NCBI RefSeq assembly: GCF_000420325.1
Contig: NZ_ATUS01000001.1
Coordinates: forward strand, 186,001 to 250,000
Reading direction: 5' to 3'
Length of the DNA stretch: 64,000 nucleotides
Source: Spongiibacter tropicus DSM 19543
GTDB taxonomy: Bacteria > Pseudomonadota > Gammaproteobacteria > Pseudomonadales > Spongiibacteraceae
Part shown: piece after piece, positions 1 through 8,812 of the stretch
How positions within the stretch are numbered: the stretch's first letter is position 1
Layout of the letters: each line of letters opens with the position of its first letter
Position numbers and translations under genes: made by a program
Notes under the pieces: generated by a model
What the model was told of the DNA's origin: nothing
The model's database searches: none
The model's input: the letters and a program-made list of their open reading frames with translations, nothing else

Positions 1-261
1 GACGGGCATCAGCTCAATATTCTCTTTTTCACTGGCGACGCCGTGGCCAGTGGTTGTAAAAATACCGGCTCATCAAATCAAGCGGATTGGCAGCAATTGG
101 CCCGTGACAGTGGCGCTGAACTCATTCTGTGCAGTCGCAGCGCCGACGCACTCGGGATCCATAGTGAGCATGTGGCCCCCCATTATGGGCTGGGCGGATT
201 GGCATTATGGATCGACGCCAGCCTGACCGCTGACCGCTGCCTGCAGTTTGGGGGCGAGTAG
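1..261 (+). CDS. tusD: Sulfurtransferase TusD, 5'-truncated by window edge
   Basis: DsrE/TusD-family subunit of the TusBCD sulfur relay that passes persulfide sulfur towards 2-thiouridine synthesis at tRNA wobble positions. The visible 86 residues are open from the first base in frame 1 and include a FFTGDAV strand, and a conserved cysteine (LILC, residue 44 of the visible part) in the expected place for the TusD sulfur-accepting cysteine. About 40 N-terminal residues lie outside the window. It is followed directly by tusC (ATG one base after the stop) and tusB, the canonical order, which is the strongest support for the assignment. Confidence 0.85.
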   Translation, partial: DGHQLNILFFTGDAVASGCKNTGSSNQADWQQLARDSGAELILCSRSADALGIHSEHVAPHYGLGGLALWIDASLTADRCLQFGGE

Positions 262-540
262 ATGTTGCTGCTCGTCAGTCACGCTAGCAAGCTCCACTTG
301 GCCTCCGATATTGCACTGACCTCTGTTGTATTCGGCCTGGAGCCCACATTAGTCCTGTGGCCAGCGGTAGCCAGGCGCTTTGCTGATGATGCCCCTCTGA
401 AAAAGAAGCTGGAAGAGTTTGGCGTATCATCCCTTTTTCAACTCAGTGCGAACAGCGACTGTTCACCAGACATCCCTGTCATCGACGCACATCAAATCAC
501 CACCTTGATGACACAGCAACAAAAGGTACAGAGCTTTTGA
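262..540 (+). CDS. tusC: Sulfurtransferase complex subunit TusC
   Basis: A 92-residue DsrF/TusC-like protein, shorter than the usual 115-120 residues of TusC. It starts immediately after the tusD stop and its last codons overlap tusB. It is expected to be a structural subunit of the cytoplasmic TusBCD heterohexamer. The assignment rests on position between TusD and TusB and on the alpha/beta DsrE-like pattern (LLLVSHASK start, VVFGLEPTLVLW). The short length may mean a compact variant; no frameshift was evident. Confidence 0.75.
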   Translation: MLLLVSHASKLHLASDIALTSVVFGLEPTLVLWPAVARRFADDAPLKKKLEEFGVSSLFQLSANSDCSPDIPVIDAHQITTLMTQQQKVQSF

Positions 541-770
541 GCTGTCTTCACCTGATACAAAGCGATACCGGTTTCCAACATGCGCAGGCGGTGGTGAATG
601 ATGGCGACACCATTGTGCTGTTTCCGTTAGCCGGCCAACCCAAGCTCACAATATCTCCGACGATTTCGATCTATCAGCTCAAAGACAGCGGCCTGCCAGA
701 CATCCCTGTCATCAGCGATACCGAATTTATTGCGCTCTGTTGCCACCACCAGCAGGTGCTGAGCTGGTAA
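537..770 (+). CDS. tusB: Sulfurtransferase complex subunit TusB (TTG start)
   Basis: A 77-residue DsrH/TusB-like protein that closes the tusDCB operon. The start codon is TTG at 537-539, overlapping the tusC stop by four bases, a coupling that explains the weak start. The N-terminus (CLHLIQSD) matches the TusB pattern of a short strand followed by a helix. TusE, the next protein in the relay and often encoded directly downstream, is not present here; a TrpD2-like gene follows instead. Confidence 0.72.
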   Translation: MSCLHLIQSDTGFQHAQAVVNDGDTIVLFPLAGQPKLTISPTISIYQLKDSGLPDIPVISDTEFIALCCHHQQVLSW

Positions 771-802
771 AATCCGCTTTTAAGCAATTCTAGGGCACCA
801 GC

Positions 803-1789
803 ATGAGTGAACATCCCTTTGCCCCCTATGTTCGTATTCTGGGGAAAGGTAAAACCGGCTCCCGCTCACTGAGCATGGACGAAGCCTATGCCGCGATGAA
901 CATGATCGTGCGTGGTGAAGTGGAAGATGTGCAACTGGGTGCCTTCCTCATGCTACTCCGTGTGAAAGAGGAAAGTCCGGAAGAACTGGCGGGCTTCGTA
1001 CGCGCAGTACGCGATAATATTCCCGCACCGACACTCTCTGTCGACCTCGACTGGGCGAGCTACGCCGGCAAACGCCGCCAACAAGCCTGGTATTTACTTG
1101 CTGCGCTTGCATTGGCTGACAGCGGACTGCGGGTCGTCATGCATGGCGCTGCGGGCCATACCGAAGGCCGTGTTTACAGCGAGCAATTGCTCGCGTCGTT
1201 AGGGGAAACGGTTGTCCAAGACTGGCAGCAGTGCAGCGACGCACTCGACCAGCGCCAATTTTGCTACGTTCCGCTTTCGCTGATGTCACCGCCACTGCAA
1301 CGTATCATTGCCCTGCGCAATCACTTCGGCCTGCGCTCTCCGGTACACAGCCTAGCCCGCCTGCTGAATCCGTTTCGTGCGGAATATTCCATACAGAGCA
1401 TATTTCACCCCGCCTATGCCGAAAGCCACCAGCAAGCGGCGGCGTTGCTTGAACAGCCCCATGCCGTCGTTTTCAAAGGCGAAGCCGGTGAAGCGGAGCG
1501 CAAACCCGAGGCCATTTGCCGCACTCACAGTGTCCATTACGGCGCACTGGGCGAACAAAGCTGGCCGAAGCTGATTGAAGGGCGCCAAGCCTGGCAGGAA
1601 GAAATGAGCAGTGCTCCACTTCGCGCGGCCTGGCGCAACGATGAAATAGACGACTACGGCCGTCAAGCCATCATCGGCACCATAGCCATTGCCCTTCAGC
1701 TACGCGACAGCACCCTCGACCAGCACGCCGCTATGAATGCTGCCGCCGACGTCTGGGCCTCCCGTAACCGTCAACGAATCGATTCATGA
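803..1789 (+). CDS. TrpD2/YbiB-like glycosyltransferase-family DNA-binding protein
   Basis: A 328-residue protein related to anthranilate phosphoribosyltransferase. The N-terminal helical region (LSMDEAYAAMNMIVRGEVEDVQLGAFLMLLR) and a later GAAGHTEGR stretch resemble the TrpD fold, but the catalytic PRPP-binding GTGGD motif of true TrpD is not visible. Proteins of this kind (E. coli YbiB, TrpD2 family) bind nucleic acid rather than make tryptophan. In pseudomonads a homologue neighbours the tus genes. The stop overlaps the trmA start in ATGA, so the two are translationally coupled. Confidence 0.75.
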   Translation: MSEHPFAPYVRILGKGKTGSRSLSMDEAYAAMNMIVRGEVEDVQLGAFLMLLRVKEESPEELAGFVRAVRDNIPAPTLSVDLDWASYAGKRRQQAWYLLAALALADSGLRVVMHGAAGHTEGRVYSEQLLASLGETVVQDWQQCSDALDQRQFCYVPLSLMSPPLQRIIALRNHFGLRSPVHSLARLLNPFRAEYSIQSIFHPAYAESHQQAAALLEQPHAVVFKGEAGEAERKPEAICRTHSVHYGALGEQSWPKLIEGRQAWQEEMSSAPLRAAWRNDEIDDYGRQAIIGTIAIALQLRDSTLDQHAAMNAAADVWASRNRQRIDS

Positions 1790-2883
1790 GCCATTTAAGC
1801 ATCTCCCCAGAAAACTACAGCACATTGCTTGAGCAGAAAGTGGCGCGCTGCCGTGAGCGTTTCAACTCGCTGTCACTGCCCGACCCACAAGTCATTGCCT
1901 CTGCACCTGAGCACTACCGCATGCGCGCGGAATTTCGTATCTGGCATGAGGGCGATGATCTTTACTATGCGATGTTTGATCCCGCTGATCCGAAAACGCC
2001 GCTGCGGGTAGACGATTTCCCCGTTGCCAGTCTCGCCATCTGCGAGCTGATGCCGCGGCTACGCGACGCCCTGATAGCCGAGCACTCACTGCGCCACCGG
2101 CTTTTCCAGGTCGAATTTCTGAGCACCCTCAGTGGGGAAATGCTGGTCACGCTGGTCTACCACCGCCGACTGGACGATAGCTGGCAGGCTGCCGCCGAGC
2201 TGCTGAGTGAACAACTGAATATTCAAGTTATTGGCCGTAGCCGTAAACAAAAATGCGTCCTCGGAAGGGACTACGTCAATGAAGTACTGCCTATCAACGG
2301 GCGGGAATTCCACTATCGCCAGTACGAGGGCGGATTCACTCAGCCCAACGCCAATATCAATTGCAAGATGATCGAATGGGCACTGGAAAAACTGGGGCCA
2401 TCAGAACAGGACTTGCTCGAGCTTTACTGCGGCAACGGTAACTTTACGGCGCCACTATCCCGACAGTTCCGGCGCGTGCTGGCCACGGAAATTTCCAAAA
2501 CCTCCGTCAAAGCCGCAAGGGAAAATTTTGCCGCCAACGGCATCGATAATGTCGACATTCTGCGGATGTCCAGTGAAGAATTCGCGTCAGCGCTTAACGG
2601 CGAGCGGGAATTCCGTCGTCTGGCCGAGGTCAACTTGCCTGACTACGCACTGAATACGGTGCTGGTCGATCCGCCCCGCGCCGGGCTGGATGAGGGGACA
2701 CGGGCTCTGGTATCGCGGTTTTCAAGAATTGCCTACATCTCTTGTAACCCCGAAACACTGTCGCGAGATCTGCAGCAGTTGAGTCGTACTCACCGCGCCA
2801 GCCATTTCGCGCTCTTTGATCAATTCCCCTACACTGATCATATGGAATGCGGCGTGATTCTTGAACGCAGCAACGCCGACTGA
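1786..2883 (+). CDS. trmA: tRNA (uracil-5-)-methyltransferase TrmA
   Basis: SAM-dependent enzyme making 5-methyluridine-54 in the T-loop of tRNAs. At 365 residues it matches the E. coli enzyme in length. Visible motifs in order: [15 protein letters not shown], the SAM-binding [15 protein letters not shown], the [10 protein letters not shown] stretch, the catalytic-cysteine motif [14 protein letters not shown] and a C-terminal MECGVILER carrying the catalytic glutamate. It overlaps the upstream gene by four bases. Confidence 0.96.
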   Translation: MSHLSISPENYSTLLEQKVARCRERFNSLSLPDPQVIASAPEHYRMRAEFRIWHEGDDLYYAMFDPADPKTPLRVDDFPVASLAICELMPRLRDALIAEHSLRHRLFQVEFLSTLSGEMLVTLVYHRRLDDSWQAAAELLSEQLNIQVIGRSRKQKCVLGRDYVNEVLPINGREFHYRQYEGGFTQPNANINCKMIEWALEKLGPSEQDLLELYCGNGNFTAPLSRQFRRVLATEISKTSVKAARENFAANGIDNVDILRMSSEEFASALNGEREFRRLAEVNLPDYALNTVLVDPPRAGLDEGTRALVSRFSRIAYISCNPETLSRDLQQLSRTHRASHFALFDQFPYTDHMECGVILERSNAD

Positions 2884-2899
2884 TACGAGGACAGGAAGC

Positions 2900-3190
2900 A
2901 TGACAGTCAAATTGACTGACAAAGAACTGAGCGATGCCCTGAAACAGCTTAAACGCTGGCAGCAGGAAGACGACTGCCTGGTTCGTGAATTTGAATTCGA
3001 CAACTTTATTGCCGCTTTCGCCTTCATGAGTCGGGTTGCCATACGCGCCGAGAAAATCGACCACCATCCGGACTGGTCGAACAGCTATAACAAGGTCAGA
3101 ATCTCACTGACCAGTCACGATACCGGTGGCCTGACGGCGCGAGATCTCGCACTGGCCGATGCGATTGATCAGGAGTTCAGCAAGTGCTGA
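2900..3190 (+). CDS. phhB: 4a-hydroxytetrahydrobiopterin dehydratase (PCD/PhhB family)
   Basis: Pterin-4a-carbinolamine dehydratase of about 96 residues, recycling oxidised pterin made by aromatic amino acid hydroxylases. The family signature [14 protein letters not shown] followed by [10 protein letters not shown] is complete. The ORF is open 39 bases further upstream, but ATG 2900 has an AGGA ribosome site just before it and gives the family's normal length. No phenylalanine hydroxylase gene is in the window, so its physiological partner is not shown here. Confidence 0.9.
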   Translation: MTVKLTDKELSDALKQLKRWQQEDDCLVREFEFDNFIAAFAFMSRVAIRAEKIDHHPDWSNSYNKVRISLTSHDTGGLTARDLALADAIDQEFSKC

Positions 3191-3205
3191 GCCCCCTGCC
3201 CCACG

Positions 3206-4042
3206 TTAAAGCACGGCGATCCCCAGTTCACGCAGTCGGCGACTGAGATAATCATCCAGTGCACTCAGGTCTTCCGGGTGCACATCAATCACCGCTATTT
3301 TCATTTCCCGGCAGGCTTCAGACCTCGCCATGCGAGCGGTCAGCTCATCGGGGTGCTCTGCCCCACTCCACAGCTCGATGCACAGTCGATGCTCCGCCAG
3401 GAAAAAATCACATACCCCCAGCTCGCTGCCAAACAATTGCTGCGCCGAGGCGTAGCGCAACCCAGCGAGGTACAGCCAGTTTGCCAACTGGCGATGCGCC
3501 GGGCTCTGACAGTGCATGCCGTCAATACTCGGCGGGTTCTGATCCAATAGGTCCTCACTCGCTTGACTGCGCCGATGCAGTTCAAGCAAGGGAGCATGGT
3601 CCTGCATTTCCTCGGGCCACATCACATAGCTCTGGCCGTTCTGCGGATTTTCACAGGGTTGTGCCCCGTACTGGAGGCCAGTAGGCGTCGCCTCCCAGCC
3701 CCGGCGACCAGGACTGATATAGCCCAGTGCATGCAGCAGTCTATTTAACTGACGGGCAGTAATCCCCAACGGCCGCCCTAGATCGGCCGGCGATAACAGG
3801 CGTTGACTCTCCATCGCCTGAAAAAGCCGGTGTTCCACGATCTTCGCCGGCCAGACAATATAACGACCGTAGCGCTTGCTATTAATGTAGCGACCGCCCT
3901 CAAACTGGCCCTTACCGGTCAGTGCCCAGCCATCGTCGACCTTTCTAATCCAGCCGTAATCCTTCAGCGTGGAAAACAACTGCTGCACCGGCAGCTCCAG
4001 CTGCCGGGCGAGTGCTGAAGTCGAGAGCGCCTCGTCACTCAC
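3206..4042 (-). CDS. Hypothetical protein with helix-turn-helix-like repeats and a nuclease-like C-terminus
   Basis: A 278-residue protein with a GTG start that overlaps the dUTPase stop by four bases (GTGA). Residues 1-60 and about 75-130 read as two similar winged-helix-like units (LSTSALARQLELPVQQLFSTL; LLSPADLGRPLGITARQLNRLL), each followed by a GR-rich wing. The C-terminal part (about 185-278) has CDFFLAEHRLCIELW followed by a basic helix and IAVIDVHP, similar in layout to PD-(D/E)XK/DUF559-type nuclease cores. This is inferred from pattern only; no function is established. Coupling to a dUTPase suggests a nucleic-acid maintenance role. Confidence 0.7.
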   Translation of the reverse strand: MSDEALSTSALARQLELPVQQLFSTLKDYGWIRKVDDGWALTGKGQFEGGRYINSKRYGRYIVWPAKIVEHRLFQAMESQRLLSPADLGRPLGITARQLNRLLHALGYISPGRRGWEATPTGLQYGAQPCENPQNGQSYVMWPEEMQDHAPLLELHRRSQASEDLLDQNPPSIDGMHCQSPAHRQLANWLYLAGLRYASAQQLFGSELGVCDFFLAEHRLCIELWSGAEHPDELTARMARSEACREMKIAVIDVHPEDLSALDDYLSRRLRELGIAVL

Positions 4043-4680
4043 TCGGCAGTCGCCCCCGGGTAACGGGTTTTGAGGCTGACATATACCAGATCGGCATAGT
4101 CATTCGCTTGGCTATCCAGCTCGGCGAGAATCTCCACCAGGTGGACATTGTCCTCACGACCATCCCACACCTTGATGTAACTGCCATCTTTATAACCATG
4201 GTCTTGCCGGAAGAAATTGAGGACGTTTTTACCCACGTACTGACGGTACAGGCTATCGAAATCCAGCCCCGAAGCGTGGAGCAAATCGCGGAATAGAGAA
4301 ACGGAAAAGGAGCGGGTTTGCAGGCTATGCGCCGCCAGTGCTTCGGTAGCCAGCAGCACATCAGTCTCGCCGGTGGCTGACGCCTCCAGCTCAGCCAGCA
4401 TGTTCGCGGCAATGTCTTCGTGGCTCAGACCGGGGGCGAACAAGGCACTCATGCCAAAATGCCAGATATCCACAACCTCCAACTGCACCTGCTCGGTGTC
4501 GCTGTGCTGTTTCTTCCACCACTTGTAGCCCTGGTGATCCATCAACTCACCGCATTCAATCCATACGGCGCGATACCACTCATAGCCCTGCTCAGTCCAT
4601 TGCGGATGGACGCGCTGATTCATGCGGTCCTGCATGCCAAGCATGGTAGTAAAGGCTGATAACAAGGCTTGGTTCGACAC
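4039..4680 (-). CDS. dut: Dimeric all-alpha dUTP diphosphatase
   Basis: Hydrolyses dUTP to dUMP and PPi. It belongs to the all-alpha NTP pyrophosphatase (MazG-like) superfamily, not the trimeric Dut family. The metal-binding motif pairs are visible: WIECGELMDHQGYKWW (ExxE) and EVVDIWHFG (ExxD). The ORF can be read from 4722, but GTG 4680 is preceded by GGGAGAAGACG and begins SNQALLSAFTTML, fitting homologues, so I place the start there (213 residues). Translationally coupled to the gene at 3206-4042. Confidence 0.85.
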   Translation of the reverse strand: MSNQALLSAFTTMLGMQDRMNQRVHPQWTEQGYEWYRAVWIECGELMDHQGYKWWKKQHSDTEQVQLEVVDIWHFGMSALFAPGLSHEDIAANMLAELEASATGETDVLLATEALAAHSLQTRSFSVSLFRDLLHASGLDFDSLYRQYVGKNVLNFFRQDHGYKDGSYIKVWDGREDNVHLVEILAELDSQANDYADLVYVSLKTRYPGATAE

Positions 4681-4746
4681 CGTCTTCTCCCGTGATTCGC
4701 AAAGCCTGTCATCATAAAACAAAGCTCGCGCGGGTGATACGGCAGG

Positions 4747-4986
4747 CTAGCTTGCTGAATCGCAGTGGGACATGTCCGTTTCAGCGAGCGCGATGAGCCG
4801 GGCAAGCGCGTCGGGACTAAAGTTTTCCCGCTCGTCGCTTTCCACGCGGCTTAAGATTACCGCAGGAATCTGAGCGGCAAAATTGGCGGCATAGACCAGT
4901 CGCCGGGGTTGAGACCAGACCATAATATTTGAGCTGGGGCCGTGAAGCGTGTAGCGCTGGCTGCGAATAAGGTTGGGCTTCCACAT
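4747..4986 (-). CDS. Small hypothetical protein, 79 residues
   Basis: Short ORF reading from an ATG at 4986 that lies two codons after an in-frame TGA, so it cannot be extended upstream. GAGGA sits about 13 bases before the ATG. No domain recognised. It starts 14 bases after the stop of the ORF at 5001-5342, so the two could be a small operon or the pieces of one gene split by a frameshift. Neither piece matches a family I can name. Confidence 0.4.
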   Translation of the reverse strand: MWKPNLIRSQRYTLHGPSSNIMVWSQPRRLVYAANFAAQIPAVILSRVESDERENFSPDALARLIALAETDMSHCDSAS

Positions 4987-5000
4987 GCGTCAGACAGTCC

Positions 5001-5342
5001 TCATGCGCAACGGCGAATGCGTAATGGATCGAGGCCGACGCGCAAGCTGCGACCGCAGGCGAAATCCACCAATGGCAGGCTTCGCTCAGTCAGCAAGATC
5101 GCGGCAACCGCCTCGGGAAGGTTAGGCAGGCAAAGCATTTCACGGGGCGATTCGGCCTGAGGGAAACTAACGAGCAGATCGTAACGCGCTTGCTTGCGCT
5201 CATCGCGACTCTCGCACAGCTCGTAATGAACATCATCGATATTGCGGGGAAAAGCATGGTCAACGGCGAGATGGCTCACCGTGCCATCATCGTTATAGCC
5301 GATCAAATAACTGGCGATTAACATACCCGGCCCCTGACTCAT
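5001..5342 (-). CDS. Small hypothetical protein, about 113 residues
   Basis: Unrecognised. Possible starts are TTG 5348, ATG 5342 and ATG 5324; the last has an AGGGG stretch about 8 bases upstream and would begin LIASYLIGYND. The protein looks soluble, with no signal peptide or membrane segment. It lies downstream of queF on the same strand with a 74-base gap. Confidence 0.5.
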   Translation of the reverse strand: MSQGPGMLIASYLIGYNDDGTVSHLAVDHAFPRNIDDVHYELCESRDERKQARYDLLVSFPQAESPREMLCLPNLPEAVAAILLTERSLPLVDFACGRSLRVGLDPLRIRRCA

Positions 5343-5422
5343 TTCCAATGCAGAGATTATCGCCAGCAGGCCGCCGAACCACTATCCGTTGAACTACCTA
5401 GCAACGCATCGCAAGGCCGGTA

Positions 5423-6244
5423 CTATTGCCTAAACTCTCTGCTATTCAAGGGCTTGGCGCTCGGATCACTGCTCCGCCAAGGATTGATATCCAGACCGCC
5501 GCGCCGCAGGTAGCGGGCGTAAACGGTCAGCGATTCCGGCTGACATTGTCGCCAGATATCGCAAAAAATCTGTTCCACACATTGCTCGTGGAAATCGTTC
5601 TGTTGGCGAAATGACACCAGATAGCGCAACAACGCCGCCTCATCCAATCTCGGGCCGTCACAGCAAATATGCACACTCGCCCAATCGGGTTGCCCGGTCA
5701 CCGGACAACGTGAGCGCAGCAAGTGGCTGTAATAACTCTGCGCCAACTGACGGTCGTCGTGGCAAGCCAGCAGCGCGGCGTCCGGTTGATAATCGCGCAT
5801 TTCAATGTCCTGCTCATCCAGACACTGCCCCCGCATAGCATCAATACCGAGCCCGCCGGGCCATGCCGCGGGACGATGTAAAACGACTGTCACCGGCGCA
5901 CCACAGGCCGCACTCAAGTCGTTCTGCAACGTTTTCTGTACCGCATCAGTACTCGCCCAGCGTCCCTGATTAAAGGAATTCAGATACAGCTTGAAGGACT
6001 TGGACTCAATGATATTCGGCGAATCCGCCGGGAAGTGGAACTCCCCGCAGGCCACCAGAGGCTTGCCCCGCTCATTCAACCAGGACATTTCATAGGCATT
6101 CCAGATATCCACGCCCGCAAAGGGAAGATCGCCCTGAACGTTCAGGCGTGAGCGACCGTCAAGACGGGGAATCGGGTGCAAAACGTCAGGCGAATACTGC
6201 TCGGGATACTCAACCTGACTACCCAGGGGGCCGTGAAGACTCAT
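5423..6244 (-). CDS. queF: NADPH-dependent 7-cyano-7-deazaguanine reductase QueF
   Basis: Reduces preQ0 to preQ1 in queuosine biosynthesis. At 273 residues it is the long, two-domain QueF type. The NADPH-binding motif ESKSFKLYLNS starts at residue 80, and the C-terminal half carries the catalytic motif CPVTGQPDW with Cys180 (thioimide nucleophile) and Asp187. GAGGAG precedes the ATG. The start lies 10 bases after the stop of the ABC permease gene, so it is probably co-transcribed with that exporter. Confidence 0.96.
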   Translation of the reverse strand: MSLHGPLGSQVEYPEQYSPDVLHPIPRLDGRSRLNVQGDLPFAGVDIWNAYEMSWLNERGKPLVACGEFHFPADSPNIIESKSFKLYLNSFNQGRWASTDAVQKTLQNDLSAACGAPVTVVLHRPAAWPGGLGIDAMRGQCLDEQDIEMRDYQPDAALLACHDDRQLAQSYYSHLLRSRCPVTGQPDWASVHICCDGPRLDEAALLRYLVSFRQQNDFHEQCVEQIFCDIWRQCQPESLTVYARYLRRGGLDINPWRSSDPSAKPLNSREFRQ

Positions 6245-6254
6245 TGCCGACTCC

Positions 6255-7028
6255 TCACTGACGCAGGCGCTTGCCGCTGTTGAGCAAGTGCATGCAATAG
6301 GCGTATGCCAGCAAGGTGAATACCGCGACCATCAAAAAGGCCGTGCCAACATTGACATCAGAGACCCCCAGCACGCCATAGCGGAAGGCATTGACGATAT
6401 AGAGCATCGGATTCAGGCGCGACACCCCTGCCCAAAAGTCTGGCAGTAGATCTACCGAATAAAACACGCCACCGAGATAGGTCAGCGGCGTGAGGACAAA
6501 CACCGGCACGATCGAGACGTCGTCGAAATTATTGGCATAGACCGCATTGATAAAGCCCGCCAGCGAGAACATTACCGAGGTCATCAGCACAATACCCACG
6601 GTCACCCACAAGTGATGGATGTGCATCTTGGTGAAAAACAGCGACAGCAATGTGACGATCAGCCCCACCAGCAAACCGCGCGCTACGCCGCCGAGCACAT
6701 AGCCCCAGAGCACAGTATTGTTGGACATGGGCGACACCAAAATCTCTTCGACAAAACGCTGGAACTTGGCTGCAAAAAACGACGACACCACATTGGAATA
6801 ACTGTTGGTGATCACCGACATCATAATCAGCCCCGGCACCACAAACTGCATGTAGCTGAAGCCACCCATCTCGCCGATACGGCTACCGATAAGCGTGCCG
6901 AAAATAATAAAATACAGCGACATGGTGATGGCTGGCGGCAGCAACGTCTGCATCCATATACGCAGGAAACGCCGGATTTCCTTCCGGATGATGGTAAAAA
7001 ACGCGATCCATTGTTCACGGGCGGTCAT
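6255..7028 (-). CDS. ABC-2 type exporter permease (YadH-like)
   Basis: A 257-residue inner-membrane protein with about six hydrophobic segments (for example ITMSLYFIIFGTLIG and GLLVGLIVTLLSLFF) and the ABC-2 signature region around VFVLTPLTYLGGVFYSVDLLP. It pairs with the ATPase encoded just upstream, forming an exporter of unknown substrate. E. coli YadGH and P. aeruginosa PA2811-PA2812 are the obvious relatives. Confidence 0.9.
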   Translation of the reverse strand: MTAREQWIAFFTIIRKEIRRFLRIWMQTLLPPAITMSLYFIIFGTLIGSRIGEMGGFSYMQFVVPGLIMMSVITNSYSNVVSSFFAAKFQRFVEEILVSPMSNNTVLWGYVLGGVARGLLVGLIVTLLSLFFTKMHIHHLWVTVGIVLMTSVMFSLAGFINAVYANNFDDVSIVPVFVLTPLTYLGGVFYSVDLLPDFWAGVSRLNPMLYIVNAFRYGVLGVSDVNVGTAFLMVAVFTLLAYAYCMHLLNSGKRLRQ

Positions 7029-7052
7029 ACACTTCCCCTCTTGCGCCTTGGC

Positions 7053-7970
7053 CTAGTTCTTATTGGCCAACAGCGATACAAACAATTCTTCCAGACGGTT
7101 GGCCTTATTGCGCATACTCGTCACCTCAATACCTTGCGCAGACAGCGCCGCGAACACCGCATTGAGTGAAGCCCCTTTTTCCACCGCAACTTCCAGCATG
7201 TGGTCATCCGTTTTCTGGGTATCAAAGCCCGCCAACTGGATGTCATCCGGCACACTCTGCAGGGTATCCAGCACAAAGGTTTCTCGCTGCAGCTGCTTGA
7301 GCAGACTTTTCATCTCGGTGTTTTCGGCGATCTCGCCATGATCGATAATGGCGATGTGGCGGCAAAGGCTCTCCGCCTCCTCCAGATAGTGCGTGGTGAG
7401 AATGATGGTCGTGCCCTGCCGGTTGATCTCTTGGAGGAACGTCCACATTGAGCGACGCAGTTCGATATCTACCCCGGCGGTCGGCTCATCAAGAATTAAC
7501 AGGCGTGGCTGGTGCACCAGGGCACGGGCAATCATCAATCGACGTTTCATGCCCCCTGACAGCATACGCGATGCCGTGTGACGCTTGTCCCACAGGTCGA
7601 GCTGCTTCAGGTAGGTCTCCGCGCGCTCGCAGGCGAGGTCTCGGCTAAGGCCGTAGTAGCCCGCCTGATTTACCACGATGTCCCACACAGTTTCAAAATT
7701 GGAGAAATTGAATTCCTGCGGAACTACGCCGATCTCTTTTTTGGCCAGCGCCAGCTCGCTATCAATCGAGTGCCCAAACACTTCAACACTGCCCGCGGTT
7801 TTCTTTACCAGCGAACAGATGATACCGATGGTGGTGGATTTACCGGCCCCGTTGGGGCCTAACAACGCAAAGAAGTCTCCCTCCTGAACCTCGAGATCAA
7901 TGCCTTTCAGTGCTTCGAAGCCATTGTCGTAGACTTTCCGCAATCCCTTTATTTTCAGGGCCTTGCTCAT
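7053..7970 (-). CDS. ABC exporter ATPase (YadG-like)
   Basis: A 305-residue ATPase with Walker A (GPNGAGKST), signature (LSGGMKRRLMIARAL), Walker B (LLILDEPTAGVD) and the switch histidine (TTHYLEEAE). Start placed at ATG 7970, where the family sequence SKALKIKGLRKVY begins after a GGGGTG site; the open frame continues to 8039 without homology. First gene of the yadG-yadH-queF operon. Confidence 0.92.
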   Translation of the reverse strand: MSKALKIKGLRKVYDNGFEALKGIDLEVQEGDFFALLGPNGAGKSTTIGIICSLVKKTAGSVEVFGHSIDSELALAKKEIGVVPQEFNFSNFETVWDIVVNQAGYYGLSRDLACERAETYLKQLDLWDKRHTASRMLSGGMKRRLMIARALVHQPRLLILDEPTAGVDIELRRSMWTFLQEINRQGTTIILTTHYLEEAESLCRHIAIIDHGEIAENTEMKSLLKQLQRETFVLDTLQSVPDDIQLAGFDTQKTDDHMLEVAVEKGASLNAVFAALSAQGIEVTSMRNKANRLEELFVSLLANKN

Positions 7971-8071
7971 AGTTTCACCCCATTCACAAATTCGCGTGAC
8001 AAGCCGTCTATTTTGCCACGGCAGACAGATCGAATACACTGGCGCGCTTCAGTTACCGGTAGGGAGCCAGC

Positions 8072-8473
8072 GTGAACAGCCGATCGCATTATTTTCTGAA
8101 TCTTGTTGAACAACTTGCCAGACAGTGCAAAAACGGCCTGCCCGGCCATGGCGGGCACAGTGAGGACGCCATCAGCAACACCATCGACACCGTGGAACAG
8201 TTGACGAGCCGAATGGCGCAGGGCGAGGACAGCGCAGCCCAGGGCCAGGCTCTGATCAGTCAGATCATTGCCCACTTTCCCGACATTGCCGCCATCATGC
8301 ACCGCGATCTGCTGTGGTGCTTCGGTGGCGACTGCCTGCACTTTCTCAGCGACGACGAGCTTGCCCGCTATCAGCAACTCGAGGAACGGTACTATGAGGA
8401 CTGCGGCGCCGAGGATTCGGCAGAAACGGGCCTGTATCGCGATCTGCGGGCAAAGGTGTTTGGCATGCACTGA
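8072..8473 (+). CDS. Hypothetical protein (PA2817-like)
   Basis: A 133-residue acidic helical protein with a GTG start preceded by AGGGAG at 8061. From memory it resembles the PA2817 family found near queF, the ABC exporter and tRNA genes in pseudomonads; no function is known. It is divergent from the ABC/queF operon and ends 47 bases before a strong terminator. Confidence 0.7.
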   Translation: MNSRSHYFLNLVEQLARQCKNGLPGHGGHSEDAISNTIDTVEQLTSRMAQGEDSAAQGQALISQIIAHFPDIAAIMHRDLLWCFGGDCLHFLSDDELARYQQLEERYYEDCGAEDSAETGLYRDLRAKVFGMH

Positions 8474-8520
8474 GTCCGCCACGCGGACTCCACCTCAGCC
8501 GCGCCTTATTCGGGACGAAA

Positions 8521-8548
8521 AAAAAGCGAAACAGTTGTTTCGCTTTTT
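8521..8548. terminator. Strong bidirectional terminator between PA2817-like gene and tRNA-Gly
   Basis: Perfect 12-bp stem AAAAAGCGAAAC / GTTTCGCTTTTT with a 4-base loop. It has A/T tracts on both sides, so it can stop transcription of the gene at 8072 and, in the other direction, of the tRNA genes. Confidence 0.9.
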
Positions 8549-8552
8549 TGTT

Positions 8553-8628
8553 TGGAGCGGGAAACCGGGTTCGAACCGGCGACCTCAACCTTGGCAAGGT
8601 TGCGCTCTACCAACTGAGCTATTCCCGC
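8553..8628 (-). tRNA. tRNA-Gly (GCC anticodon)
   Basis: Complete 76-nt cloverleaf on the minus strand: acceptor GCGGGAA/TTCCCGC, D-arm with AGCTCAGTTGGTAGAGC, anticodon stem CAACC/GGTTG with GCC, T-arm GCCGGTTCGAACCCGGT, discriminator T and encoded CCA (8553-8555). Confidence 0.97.
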
Positions 8629-8812
8629 GTAATGCCTTGTGCAGACTAAGAGCAACACATTCAACTCTTGTCTTTACTGCTTTGATATTTAAGCAGTTTT
8701 TATAAATCGGCGCGAATTCTAAAACCCGTCCAATTTACTGTCAAGCATTGCTTCGCCTCAATGCCTGTTTGAATATTTGCGCTGAAACTCAGCCGCCAAT
8801 ACCCAGAAATAA

